The notes under the pieces are model-generated. The model was not told the origin of the DNA and searched no databases. It saw only the letters and a list, made by a program, of their open reading frames with translations. 64,000 nucleotides of DNA from G963664585 sp963664585 (lineage in GTDB: Bacteria; Bacillota; Clostridia; Oscillospirales; Ruminococcaceae), in assembly GCA_963664585.2 (NCBI GenBank), contig CAXXEO010000014.1, forward strand, positions 413,748 through 477,747. The letters are read 5' to 3'. Positions 52,992 through 61,224 of this stretch are shown here, piece by piece (position 1 is the first letter of the stretch; the number at the start of each line of letters is the position of its first letter). A program made the translations under genes and the position numbers.

Positions 52992-53738
52992 ATGACCAAC
53001 AAAATCAAAGAAATGAGCTGGTCTGAATTTGACCAACGCAGAAAGGAAACTTCAACGGTCATTATACCATCTGGTGCCATTGAAGTGTATGGACACCATT
53101 TGCCCGTCAGTTCTGACTGCATTGCAGCCGAAGGGATTGCCTCAATGGTTGCAGCTAGAACGGGAGCGTTGATTGCGCCGACAATAGAAATGAGCGATTC
53201 TGCAAGTTTGACAGGATTCCCCGGCACTTTTTCGGTGAGCAGAAACACCTTTGAAACCAACATGAACGAGTTGTTTTTAAACTTGATTAAATATGGTTTT
53301 AAGAATTATATGTTTATCACAGGCCATGCCGGCAGTGTCGGCCCAATCAATACACTGGCCTTTAAATATCAAAAAGAATATGGCATAACCTGTGCGCAGA
53401 TTGACTGGTGGCGTTTTGCTGCAGTAAATGGAAATGATATTTTCGAACTCAAAGGACGCATGGCCCATGGCCACGCAAGCGAATGCGGCACGTCGGTTCT
53501 GCTGTATTTCAGACCTGATCTGGTGCATATGGAAAAGGCCACCTGTGTGGATCCGGATGCTCATTTTTACGAGCCCTCCGATATCATTCAGTATTATGGG
53601 CTGGAAGAAAAAACAGAGACAGGAACGGTCGGCGATGCCACCATCGGAACCGCCGAAAAGGGAAGGCTGCTGGTCGAAAAAAGCGTTGATAAAATTGTTG
53701 GTTTCATGGAAACTAAATTTGGTATCCATAGCAAATAA
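52992..53738 (+). CDS. Creatininase-family amidohydrolase
   Basis: 248 residues. The family's metal-binding signatures are present: PSGAIEVYGHHLPVSSDCIAA (with Glu, His and Asp) and ITGHAGSVGPIN, plus GHASECGTSVLLYF near residue 162. Members open cyclic amides such as creatinine or act in cofactor biosynthesis (MftE). Here no mycofactocin genes occur; a peptide-type ABC importer, an amidase and an aldolase follow, so an imported lactam or amide is the likely substrate. AAGGGAGG precedes the start, and a promoter with palindrome lies ~165 bp upstream. Confidence 0.88.
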   Translation: MTNKIKEMSWSEFDQRRKETSTVIIPSGAIEVYGHHLPVSSDCIAAEGIASMVAARTGALIAPTIEMSDSASLTGFPGTFSVSRNTFETNMNELFLNLIKYGFKNYMFITGHAGSVGPINTLAFKYQKEYGITCAQIDWWRFAAVNGNDIFELKGRMAHGHASECGTSVLLYFRPDLVHMEKATCVDPDAHFYEPSDIIQYYGLEEKTETGTVGDATIGTAEKGRLLVEKSVDKIVGFMETKFGIHSK

Positions 53739-53782
53739 AGGCTAGAAAATAGAAAGCAAAAAACGAAAGAGGAGAAAAAAGC

Positions 53783-55309
53783 ATGAAGAGAACACTCGCG
53801 GTTATCCTGGCATGCACATTCCTGCTCGCGACAATTGCTGGCTGCAGCAGCGGAAAAACAAGCAGCTCAAGCGGCACGGCAGCAAAGGAGTACAAGGACA
53901 CCATTACAATAGCCACCTATGAAGACCCCAAGACAATGGACCCGATGGAATCCAACACGGTTGGTATTAGTCTTGTCACAAGACAGATTGTTGAACCTCT
54001 GCTATACGAAGATCCGCTCGGATCCGGAAAGATCGAGCCCAGACTGGCAACTAGCTGGGAATATCTGGACGACCTGACACTCAGATTCCATCTGAGAAAA
54101 GATGTAACTTTCCACGACGGTGGCAAGTTCACAGCGGCAGACGTTGTATTCAGCTTTAAAAGAGCGAAAGCCAATCCCATCAGTGCGTCTACTTTGGTGT
54201 ATTTTGATCTAGACAATACGAAGATTGTCGATGATTACACTTTAGATCTTAAGTTTACACAGCCCTACGCCGCTATATTTAATACCCTAGGAGGCGGCCG
54301 CTGTAGCATCGTAGAAAAGGCTGCCGTTGAGAAGATGGGCGACGCTGCGTATGCCCGTGCTCCGATCGGCACCGGACCTTACAAGTTCGTCTCTTGGCAG
54401 ACTGCCGCGAAAATCACACTTGTCAGAAACGATAATTACTGGGGTACGAAAGCGCTGACCAAAAATGTTGTTTTCAATGTAATTACTGAGGGCGCCAGCC
54501 GCGTGATCGAGCTTGAAACCGGCAATGCGGACATCGCCAACAGTATTGCGGGATCTGACGCGAAAAGAGTTGGACAAATCAAAGGTGTCAAAGCTGTTGT
54601 CGGCCAGTCCAATCGCTATTGTCTGGTAACTTTCAGCATGCAGGACAAGGTTCTAAGTAATAAAGACCTTCGGTACGCCCTTTCCTATGCAATTGACAAA
54701 AAGTCTCTCGCAAACGCCGTCTATGGTGATACGGCCACGGTAGCCACCGGCTATATGCCCAGCAATGTCTTCGGTTTTAAAGAATTTGGTATGCTCCCCT
54801 ATGATGTCGCAAAGGCGAAAGAGCTGATGAAGTCAGCCGGCTATGAAAATGGTTTGACAATCGATCTTCTGATCGATGGAACCGATGAATTCAAAAGGTG
54901 TGCCGAAGCAATTCAAAACATGTGGTCCGTTATCGGTGTGAAAACCAACATTACTTCGATGGCTGTTGCAACCTACCTCGCACAGGGAAGCCATATTCAG
55001 GCTGCGTTGAGATCTGGTAACGCTAACGAGGCTGGAAATATTTTCATCATCTACGAATCTGCCTTTAAAGACAGACTGCAATCCAATAATGCCGATCTGG
55101 ATAAGAAACTTGCCGCGGCTAAGACTATTCTCGACGCCACCAAGAGAAAGGCAGCCTACGGTGAAATTCAGGACTGGCTCAATGACCAACGTTACACGGT
55201 ACCTTTCGCTTACACTCCTTCCATTTATGGCGTAAGTGATAAAGTCGAAGGCTTCGTGTTCCATCCTTCTTACGGTATTGAACTTGCACCTATCAAGGTT
55301 GCCAAATAG
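53783..55309 (+). CDS. dppA: Peptide/nickel-type ABC substrate-binding lipoprotein
   Basis: 508 residues. The signal peptide LAVILACTFLLATIAGC ends with a lipobox Cys, followed by a short Ser/Gly linker. The mature protein is a family 5 (DppA/OppA) binding protein: ATSWEYLDDLTLRFHLRKDVTFHDG and RVIELETGNADI are typical. Ligands range from peptides to opines, glutathione and other small amides. It starts 45 bp after the creatininase gene with AGAGGAG upstream. Confidence 0.92.
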   Translation: MKRTLAVILACTFLLATIAGCSSGKTSSSSGTAAKEYKDTITIATYEDPKTMDPMESNTVGISLVTRQIVEPLLYEDPLGSGKIEPRLATSWEYLDDLTLRFHLRKDVTFHDGGKFTAADVVFSFKRAKANPISASTLVYFDLDNTKIVDDYTLDLKFTQPYAAIFNTLGGGRCSIVEKAAVEKMGDAAYARAPIGTGPYKFVSWQTAAKITLVRNDNYWGTKALTKNVVFNVITEGASRVIELETGNADIANSIAGSDAKRVGQIKGVKAVVGQSNRYCLVTFSMQDKVLSNKDLRYALSYAIDKKSLANAVYGDTATVATGYMPSNVFGFKEFGMLPYDVAKAKELMKSAGYENGLTIDLLIDGTDEFKRCAEAIQNMWSVIGVKTNITSMAVATYLAQGSHIQAALRSGNANEAGNIFIIYESAFKDRLQSNNADLDKKLAAAKTILDATKRKAAYGEIQDWLNDQRYTVPFAYTPSIYGVSDKVEGFVFHPSYGIELAPIKVAK

Positions 55310-55335
55310 TAGAATATTGGACGATGGCCGTCTAC

Positions 55336-55440
55336 AAAGCGATTGGGCAAATAAAATGTAGGATTTGTACACTGTCTGCTATGCCAAATGTATGGCAAAC
55401 AGCTAAAAAGAAAGCCAGTTTATTTTGAAGATTGCTGTGG
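55336..55440. repeat. Degenerate TTAGCAATT-family repeat between dppA and dppB
   Basis: AAAGCGATTGGGCAAATAAA begins it, the hairpin CTGTCTGCTATGCC/GGCAAACAG lies in the centre, and TTTATTTTGAAGATTGCTG ends it. The outer ends match the copy at 45968. Confidence 0.55.
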
Positions 55441-55451
55441 CAGACAAGTAA

Positions 55452-55492
55452 AGGGGCCCTACGCCCTCAATGCAAATGCGGCGTAGGGCCTC
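55452..55492 (+). terminator. Intercistronic hairpin between dppA and dppB
   Basis: GGGGCCCTACGCC faces GGCGTAGGGCCTC around a 14-base loop, followed by TTTATTAT. A partial terminator here would give more binding protein than membrane subunits. Confidence 0.75.
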
Positions 55493-55529
55493 TTTATTAT
55501 ACGATCACTATATAAGAAGGGTTGAGGCG

Positions 55530-56510
55530 ATGTTAAGGTTTATTTTGAAGCGACTGCTGATGATGATTCCCGTGCTGATAGGCGTTACTTTTGTCATCTT
55601 CAGCATCATGTATTTTACACCCGGAGACGCTGCGGATATGATCCTTGGAGAAATGGCGACTCCGAGTGACAAACAGTTATTTCGTGAACAAAACGGTCTC
55701 ACCGGTTCATTTGCAACTCAGTATTTTAACTATATGACAAAACTGGTGACAAAGGGAGACATGGGGATTTCCTATACAACAAAGCGCTCGGTCAGCACTG
55801 AGATTCTTGACCGTTTTCCGACAACCTTAAAGCTTGCGGCCTTCAGCGTGATGGTCGCTGTGATTATCGGGATTGTGATGGGTATTATCTCGGCGACGCA
55901 ACAATATTCTATTATTGACAACATCTGTACGATGTTGTCGATGATCGGCGTATCCATGCCGAACTTCTGGCAGGGGATGATGTTGATAATCGTGTTCTCC
56001 GTTGTGCTTGGCTGGCTTCCTTCTTCCGGTTTTGCCACTCCGGCGCACTGGATTCTGCCTGCATGGACTATCGGTACGGCGGCGTCGGCTACTATCATGA
56101 GAATGACAAGATCAAGCATGCTCGAGGTTATCCGTCAGGATTATATCCGTACGGCGCGTTCCAAGGGCCAGACAGAAAGAATTGTTATCTGGAAACATGC
56201 ATTAAAAAACGCCCTGATCCCCATTATCACGGTAGTAGGTCTTCAGTTCGGCAGACTTCTGGGCGGAGCAGTCATCATTGAGACGGTTTTTTCCATACCA
56301 GGCCTTGGTAAACTGTTGATCGACGCCATTAAGGCAAATAATTATCCCATGGTGCAGGGTGGCTGTTTGTTTATCGCGGTTGTCATGTCCCTGATGAACC
56401 TGCTCGTGGATATCCTTTATGCGTTTGTCGATCCCAGAATACGCTCACAGTATGTGAGGAAAAAACCGAGCAAGAGTTCTGAAGTGAAGGCGGTGACGAC
56501 CGGTGCCTGA
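55530..56510 (+). CDS. dppB: Peptide-type ABC permease DppB
   Basis: 326 residues, six membrane helices, with the first at residues ~9-29 (MMIPVLIGVTFVIFSIMYF). The permease EAA-type loop is DYIRTARSKGQTERIVIWKHALKNAL. I chose ATG 55530 because the family N-terminus is MLRFILKRLL and GAAGGG lies upstream; the frame is open to 55470 without homology. It overlaps dppC by 8 bp. Confidence 0.93.
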   Translation: MLRFILKRLLMMIPVLIGVTFVIFSIMYFTPGDAADMILGEMATPSDKQLFREQNGLTGSFATQYFNYMTKLVTKGDMGISYTTKRSVSTEILDRFPTTLKLAAFSVMVAVIIGIVMGIISATQQYSIIDNICTMLSMIGVSMPNFWQGMMLIIVFSVVLGWLPSSGFATPAHWILPAWTIGTAASATIMRMTRSSMLEVIRQDYIRTARSKGQTERIVIWKHALKNALIPIITVVGLQFGRLLGGAVIIETVFSIPGLGKLLIDAIKANNYPMVQGGCLFIAVVMSLMNLLVDILYAFVDPRIRSQYVRKKPSKSSEVKAVTTGA

Positions 56511-57387
56511 GAATATAAATGTCAGCGAAGATATATCCATAAAAAAGCGCAGTCAGGCTTCTGAAATCATTAGACGTTTCTGCAAAAGCAGAACTGCTAT
56601 TTTTGGATTTATTATCATTACTATTTTGGTTTTTTGTTCCTTGTTTCCCGATCTTGTCGCCCCTTATGGGGTAGACGACCAACTGCTCTCCAGAAGATTC
56701 GTTGCACCAAACAGTCAGTTTATTTTTGGCACAGACGACTTTGGACGTGATATTTTCAGTCGCGTGGTCTATGGGTGTAGGGTTTCGCTGACTGTTGGCA
56801 TTACAGCTGTTAGTATTTCGTGCATTTGCGGCGTCTTTATCGGATGCATAGCCGGTTACTATGGAAATAAGATTGATAATTTCATTATGCGATGCATCGA
56901 CGTTATGCTTGCAATACCGAATATACTGCTGGCGATTACCATCGTTTCTGCCTTGGGCGTTGGTTTCCAGAATTTGATTCTCGCCATTGGAATAGGTTCC
57001 ATACCGGGCTATGCCCGTGTGGTGCGGGCCTCAATCCTGTCGGTGAAGGAGCAGGAGTACATTGAGGCGGCACACTCGATCGGTGCCAATGACTTTAGAA
57101 TTATTCTCAAGCATATCCTGCCAAACTGCATGGCGCCGATCATCGTGCAGGCCACCATGAGCATCGCGATGGCGATTCTGCAGACGGCCTCACTAAGCTT
57201 TATCGGGTTGGGCGTACAGCCGCCGACAGCGGAATGGGGTTCGATGTTGTCCGCGGGACGACAATATATGCGTGACTACTGGTATGTGGTTACCTTCCCG
57301 GGTTTGATCATTATGATAACCGTCTTCGCTTTTAACCTGTTCGGCGATGGTCTAAGGGATGCCCTTGACCCAAGATTAAAGAGCTAG
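56503..57387 (+). CDS. dppC: Peptide-type ABC permease DppC
   Basis: 294 residues, GTG start inside the dppB end. The N-terminal cytoplasmic segment and first helix (FGFIIITILVFCSLFPDLV) are followed by FGTDDFGRDIFSRVVYGCRVSL, the DppC signature, and the EAA loop EQEYIEAAHSIGANDFRIILKHILPN. It forms the channel with DppB. Confidence 0.94.
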   Translation: MPENINVSEDISIKKRSQASEIIRRFCKSRTAIFGFIIITILVFCSLFPDLVAPYGVDDQLLSRRFVAPNSQFIFGTDDFGRDIFSRVVYGCRVSLTVGITAVSISCICGVFIGCIAGYYGNKIDNFIMRCIDVMLAIPNILLAITIVSALGVGFQNLILAIGIGSIPGYARVVRASILSVKEQEYIEAAHSIGANDFRIILKHILPNCMAPIIVQATMSIAMAILQTASLSFIGLGVQPPTAEWGSMLSAGRQYMRDYWYVVTFPGLIIMITVFAFNLFGDGLRDALDPRLKS

Positions 57388-57397
57388 GGTGAGAAAA

Positions 57398-58372
57398 ATG
57401 AGTGATAATATATTAGAAATAAAAGACTTAACCGTTCATTATGTGACTGATGAAATGACAGTCAGGGCGGTCAATCATATTACCCTCTCCCTGGGCCGCG
57501 GTGAATCCTTGGGCCTTGTCGGCGAAACGGGTGCAGGTAAAACCACAACGGCGCTGAGCATTTTGCAGCTGATTTCAGAGCCTCCCGGCAAATATATCAG
57601 CGGCGAAATTCTTTATGATGGCAAGGACATGATGAAGATGTCCACGGGGGAAAAGAGAAAGATCAGGGGAAACCAAATCTCGATGATCTTTCAAGACCCG
57701 ATGACAGCTTTGAATCCTGTGCTGACGGTCGGTGATCAGATTTCAGAGGTAATACGCCTGCATGAAAAGATTTCCAGAGAGGATGCCACAATCAAATCAC
57801 AGCAGATGCTGCAAATGGTGGGCATTCAACCAGAAAGATATACGGACTATCCCCATCAGTTTTCGGGTGGCATGAAGCAGAGGGTAGTCATCGCTATCGC
57901 ACTTGCCTGTAACCCTGCTCTTCTGATTGCGGACGAGCCCACCACGGCACTGGATGTCACTATTCAGGCACAGGTGCTGGAGCTCATCGATAATTTGAAA
58001 AAAGAGTTTAATACGTCCATGATTCTGATTACGCATGACTTGGGTGTCGTCGCCGAAATCTGCGACAAGGCGGCCATTATGTATGCCGGCGAAATTGTGG
58101 AATACGGCACTTTGGAACATATCTATAACAATACGAAGCACCCTTATACCGTTGGCCTTTTTGAATCAATTCCTAATTTTAATGAAGATGTCAGAAGGCT
58201 TAAGCCGATCAAAGGGTTGATGCCTGACCCTGCCAACCTGCCAAAGGGCTGTGTTTTTGCACCCAGATGCCCTGATGCCACAGAGGCTTGTACAACGGGC
58301 GACATTTCTGTGATCGAGGTTGAACCGGGTCATTTAGTCAAATGCATTAAGTACTGTGGGGGGTCAAAATGA
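57398..58372 (+). CDS. dppD: Peptide-type ABC ATPase DppD
   Basis: 324 residues. Walker A is GETGAGKTTTALSI, the signature FSGGMKQRVVIAIALA, Walker B LLIADEPTTALDVTI, and the C-terminal oligopeptide/dipeptide extension includes CVFAPRCPDATEAC, a Cys set that can hold an Fe-S cluster in this subfamily. ATG 57398 is preferred to GTG 57389 because AGGGTGAG precedes it. It overlaps dppF by 4 bp. Confidence 0.93.
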   Translation: MSDNILEIKDLTVHYVTDEMTVRAVNHITLSLGRGESLGLVGETGAGKTTTALSILQLISEPPGKYISGEILYDGKDMMKMSTGEKRKIRGNQISMIFQDPMTALNPVLTVGDQISEVIRLHEKISREDATIKSQQMLQMVGIQPERYTDYPHQFSGGMKQRVVIAIALACNPALLIADEPTTALDVTIQAQVLELIDNLKKEFNTSMILITHDLGVVAEICDKAAIMYAGEIVEYGTLEHIYNNTKHPYTVGLFESIPNFNEDVRRLKPIKGLMPDPANLPKGCVFAPRCPDATEACTTGDISVIEVEPGHLVKCIKYCGGSK

Positions 58373-59331
58373 GTACGCTGTTAGAGGTCAATGACCTGAA
58401 AAAGTATTTTAAAACACCCCGCGGGATGCTTCATGCGGTAGACGGGGTCACCTTCAAAATAGAGCAGGGCGATACGCTGGGCGTAGTGGGAGAATCAGGG
58501 TGTGGAAAGTCAACCCTGGGAAGATCAATTATCCACCTTCTGGAGCCCACCGGCGGACAGATCATCTTTGAGGGCAAGGACATCAGCAGCGTCACAAGCA
58601 GACAGCTGAGCGTTTTGCGCGAAGATATGCAGATGATCTTTCAGGACCCATTTTCCTCGCTGAATCCCAGAATGTCACTGAGCCAGATCATTGCTGAGCC
58701 ACTTATTATTTATAAGAAAGCTAAGGATAAGGCCGACCTGGCAAAACAGGTTGCGGAGCTGATGGATACCGTCGGACTGGCAAGAAGGCTGTCCAATTCC
58801 TATCCGCACGAACTTGACGGCGGCAGAAGACAGAGAATAGGCGTTGCGAGGGCATTGTCTCTCAATCCTAAATTTATCGTCTGTGACGAGCCCGTATCCG
58901 CGCTGGATGTGTCCATTCAGGCTCAGATTCTGAACCTGATGCAGGACCTTCAGGAGGAAAGAAATCTGACCTATCTGTTCATCACCCATAACATGTCTGT
59001 GGTAAAACACATCTCCAATAATATACTTGTGATGTATCTTGGCAACATGGTCGAGTTTGCCAGCTCACAAGATATGTTCAAGGACAGACTGCATCCCTAT
59101 ACCAAGGCGCTTTTAGCAGCCGTGCCCATCCCGCAGCTTGGCGCAAAGAAAGAAAGGCACATTCTGAAGGGTGAACTGTCCTCGCCAGTCAATCCAAAGG
59201 TTGCCTGCCGTTTTGCGGGCCGGTGTGAGTTTGCCAAAGAAAGATGCCATTGTGAGATTCCTCAGCTTATCGAAGCGAAACCGAATCATTTTGTGGCTTG
59301 CCACTTTGTAAAAGAAATCAACGGCCTGTAA
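58369..59331 (+). CDS. dppF: Peptide-type ABC ATPase DppF
   Basis: 320 residues. Walker A is GESGCGKSTLGRSI. The signature is ELDGGRRQRIGVARAL, with the LDGG variant often seen in DppF proteins. Walker B is IVCDEPVSALDVSI. The C-terminal CRFAGRCEFAKERCHCE again has the Cys-rich extension. It completes the dppABCDF set. Confidence 0.93.
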   Translation: MSTLLEVNDLKKYFKTPRGMLHAVDGVTFKIEQGDTLGVVGESGCGKSTLGRSIIHLLEPTGGQIIFEGKDISSVTSRQLSVLREDMQMIFQDPFSSLNPRMSLSQIIAEPLIIYKKAKDKADLAKQVAELMDTVGLARRLSNSYPHELDGGRRQRIGVARALSLNPKFIVCDEPVSALDVSIQAQILNLMQDLQEERNLTYLFITHNMSVVKHISNNILVMYLGNMVEFASSQDMFKDRLHPYTKALLAAVPIPQLGAKKERHILKGELSSPVNPKVACRFAGRCEFAKERCHCEIPQLIEAKPNHFVACHFVKEINGL

Positions 59332-59370
59332 TAGCGAAACCTGTGCAGGCATGAAGGGATGTTAGTGCGT

Positions 59371-60201
59371 ATGAGAAAGTATATGATCGCCATCGTTCAG
59401 TTAGATACCAAGAATGATAAGGGCGCCAACATGAAGCAAATCTGCGAATATATCGACGAGGCGGCTGCTAAGGGCGCCAAGATGATCGCTTTTCCTGAAG
59501 CAATGAACGTAATGGGAGATAATGTCGGTGAGGGCGGCGGCTTTGAGACAATACCCGGCTACACAACAGAAATTTTAATGGCCAAGGCAAAAGAGCATAA
59601 GATGTTTATCCATTGCGGAAGCTTCAAAGAAGCAACTTCAAAAGGGGAAAAGCCCTTCAATACCACTGTAATGTTGAATGACAAGGGCGAGATCATTGCC
59701 AAATACAGAAAGCTTCATCTGTTTGACGTGACCCTTCCCGATGGAACAGAGGCGCTTGAATCCTCGAGAAATCAACAGGGTAATCAGATCGTGAATGTGG
59801 ATACTGAGCTTGGCAATCTGGGCTTTACCATCTGCTATGACATCCGTTTTCCTGAGTTGTACAGACTTCTTACCCTTAATGGGGCGCAGATTATATTTAC
59901 GCCGGCCAATTTTACCACCCCAACCGGTAAGGACCATTGGGAGACTATTTTAAGAACAAGAGCCATCGAAAATGGCTGCTATATCGTTGCACCGGCCCAA
60001 ATTGGCAAAAAGGCCAGCGGGGGATCATCTTTTGGCAGCAGTCTGGTTGTCGATCCGTGGGGAACAGTGATCGCAAAGGCCAGTGAGCGCCCAGGCGTGA
60101 CTTTGGCGGAAATCGATCTTGACTATGTGGATAAGATCAGAGGAATGCTTCCCGGTCTGAAAAACAGGCGCTCTGATGTTTACGATATCAGAGTCAAGTA
60201 A
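59371..60201 (+). CDS. Nitrilase-superfamily amidohydrolase (omega-amidase-like)
   Basis: About 276 residues with the Glu-Lys-Cys triad of the carbon-nitrogen hydrolases: FPEAMNV (Glu), KYRKLHLFDV (Lys) and TICYDIRFPEL (Cys). The overall pattern (GSFKEAT, LHLFDVTLPDGTEALESS, RTRAIENGCY) resembles Nit2/omega-amidase, which hydrolyses 2-oxoglutaramate and 2-oxosuccinamate. The start is uncertain among ATG 59359, GTG 59365 and ATG 59371; AAGGGA overlaps the first. It lies ~30 bp after dppF, in the same operon. Confidence 0.88.
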   Translation: MRKYMIAIVQLDTKNDKGANMKQICEYIDEAAAKGAKMIAFPEAMNVMGDNVGEGGGFETIPGYTTEILMAKAKEHKMFIHCGSFKEATSKGEKPFNTTVMLNDKGEIIAKYRKLHLFDVTLPDGTEALESSRNQQGNQIVNVDTELGNLGFTICYDIRFPELYRLLTLNGAQIIFTPANFTTPTGKDHWETILRTRAIENGCYIVAPAQIGKKASGGSSFGSSLVVDPWGTVIAKASERPGVTLAEIDLDYVDKIRGMLPGLKNRRSDVYDIRVK

Positions 60202-60224
60202 TCTAAATAAAGAGGAAAATTTGA

Positions 60225-60255
60225 TCTGACTGCTCCGCCGTATGGGGCAGTCAGA
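60225..60255. repeat. TTAGCAATT-family type hairpin
   Basis: TCTGACTGCTCC faces GGGGCAGTCAGA (12 bp with one G-T pair) around GCCGTAT. AATAAAGAGGAAAATTTGA precedes it, as in the family copies at 35290 and 45968. Confidence 0.65.
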
Positions 60256-60275
60256 AAGTAGATCCGTTATCGAGT

Positions 60276-60314
60276 GTTTGTAGTTCCCCCACCATAGGTG
60301 GGGGAACTACAAAC
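60276..60314. repeat. Perfect 18-bp-stem hairpin
   Basis: GTTTGTAGTTCCCCCACC pairs exactly with GGTGGGGGAACTACAAAC around ATA. It has no T-run. Confidence 0.85.
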
Positions 60315-60385
60315 TTGCAAAGAAATTACAAGTGCTTAAATGAATAGTGTCATTATCATAAATCCTAGATTATAGGATCGCATTT

Positions 60386-60425
60386 TGTCTCTATCCCCCA
60401 ACCGCAGGCGGGTGGGATAAAGACA
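60386..60425. repeat. Imperfect hairpin repeat
   Basis: TGTCTCTATCCCCCAACC faces GCGGGTGGGATAAAGACA around GCAG with a few mismatches. It has the same pyrimidine-to-purine layout as the other hairpins. Confidence 0.65.
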
Positions 60426-60481
60426 GGAAATTCGTTTCATTTTGAATTATTATAAAGATAAAGAGTAAGGAGCTGTCAGTT

Positions 60482-61141
60482 ATGGAATTTACACAGGAAC
60501 ACAGAGACAGATTTATGAAGGTTGACCCAGCTACTATCGGTCACTTTATTAAAGCCAATGGCTTTATGAACACCAAAATGAAGCCCCTCAGCAAGACGAT
60601 GAAGGTTGTTGGACCGGCCTATACGGTGAGAATGGAAGGCAGAGATTCCAGCGCTTTTCATCTTGCGCTGACAAAGGCGCCCAAAGGTTCTGTAATCGTG
60701 ATCGACTGCTCTGACAATACCGAATATGCGTGTATCGGTGAGATGGTTGCGCTCGGTATGCAAGTGAGAGGCTTTGCGGGATTTGTAATTGATGGCCCCA
60801 TCACCGATTCGATTGCCATTGAAGAGTCAGGCTTCCCCGCTTTTTGCACGGGGATTTCGGTGGTAACCACCAATATCCTCGGAATTTATGGTGAGCAGAA
60901 TATCACCATCAAGTGCGCTGGTGCCATTGTAAACCCAGGCGATATCATCTTTGGCGATGCAGATGGTGTTGTTGTACTTCCTAAGGACGATTTTGAGCCC
61001 TATCTGATCAAAGCCGAAGCGGCAGTTGCACGAGAAGTCGCTTTCCGTGAAAAACTTAAGAGCGGTGAAATTATGAACAACAATATTGAGAAGCTCCTAC
61101 AGGCCAATGTCCTTGGCATCATTGCTGATCTGAGAAAATAG
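60482..61141 (+). CDS. RraA-like protein (4-hydroxy-4-methyl-2-oxoglutarate aldolase family)
   Basis: 219 residues. The RraA/HMG-aldolase fold is shown by VGPAYTVRMEGRDSSAFHLAL, GSVIVIDCSDNTEYACIGEM, RGFAGFVIDGPITDS and VNPGDIIFGDADGVVVLP. Members of this family cleave hydroxy-oxo diacids to pyruvate or decarboxylate oxaloacetate; others only bind RNase E, which is not relevant in this lineage. AAGGAGCTG precedes the ATG. In context, it may process the keto acid left after amide hydrolysis. Confidence 0.87.
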   Translation: MEFTQEHRDRFMKVDPATIGHFIKANGFMNTKMKPLSKTMKVVGPAYTVRMEGRDSSAFHLALTKAPKGSVIVIDCSDNTEYACIGEMVALGMQVRGFAGFVIDGPITDSIAIEESGFPAFCTGISVVTTNILGIYGEQNITIKCAGAIVNPGDIIFGDADGVVVLPKDDFEPYLIKAEAAVAREVAFREKLKSGEIMNNNIEKLLQANVLGIIADLRK

Positions 61142-61156
61142 CCACAGACTTAATAG

Positions 61157-61191
61157 ACGGGTGTCTCCTGCCGGAGATGCCCGTTTTTTTG
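61157..61191 (+). terminator. Terminator of the dpp-amidase-aldolase operon
   Basis: ACGGGTGTCTCC pairs with GGAGATGCCCGT around TGCC (one G-T pair), followed by TTTTTTT, ~16 bp after the RraA-like stop. Confidence 0.92.
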
Positions 61192-61224
61192 TTAAAAGCT
61201 TATATTTTACTTCTATAGCCAATT

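Larger units (their letters stand above)
60202..60481. other. Cluster of three hairpin repeats
   Basis: This 280-bp gap holds three different hairpins in series (60225, 60276, 60386) plus the small palindrome ATCCTAGATTATAGGAT at 60361-60378. AAGGAGCTG for the next gene is at the end. Confidence 0.6.

Noticed and set aside
22315..60425. CRISPR array or rRNA/tRNA genes suggested by repeated short palindromes
   Set aside because: The repeats are far apart, hairpin-shaped and lack regular spacers; no cas genes, and no tRNA cloverleaf or rRNA-like sequence was seen.
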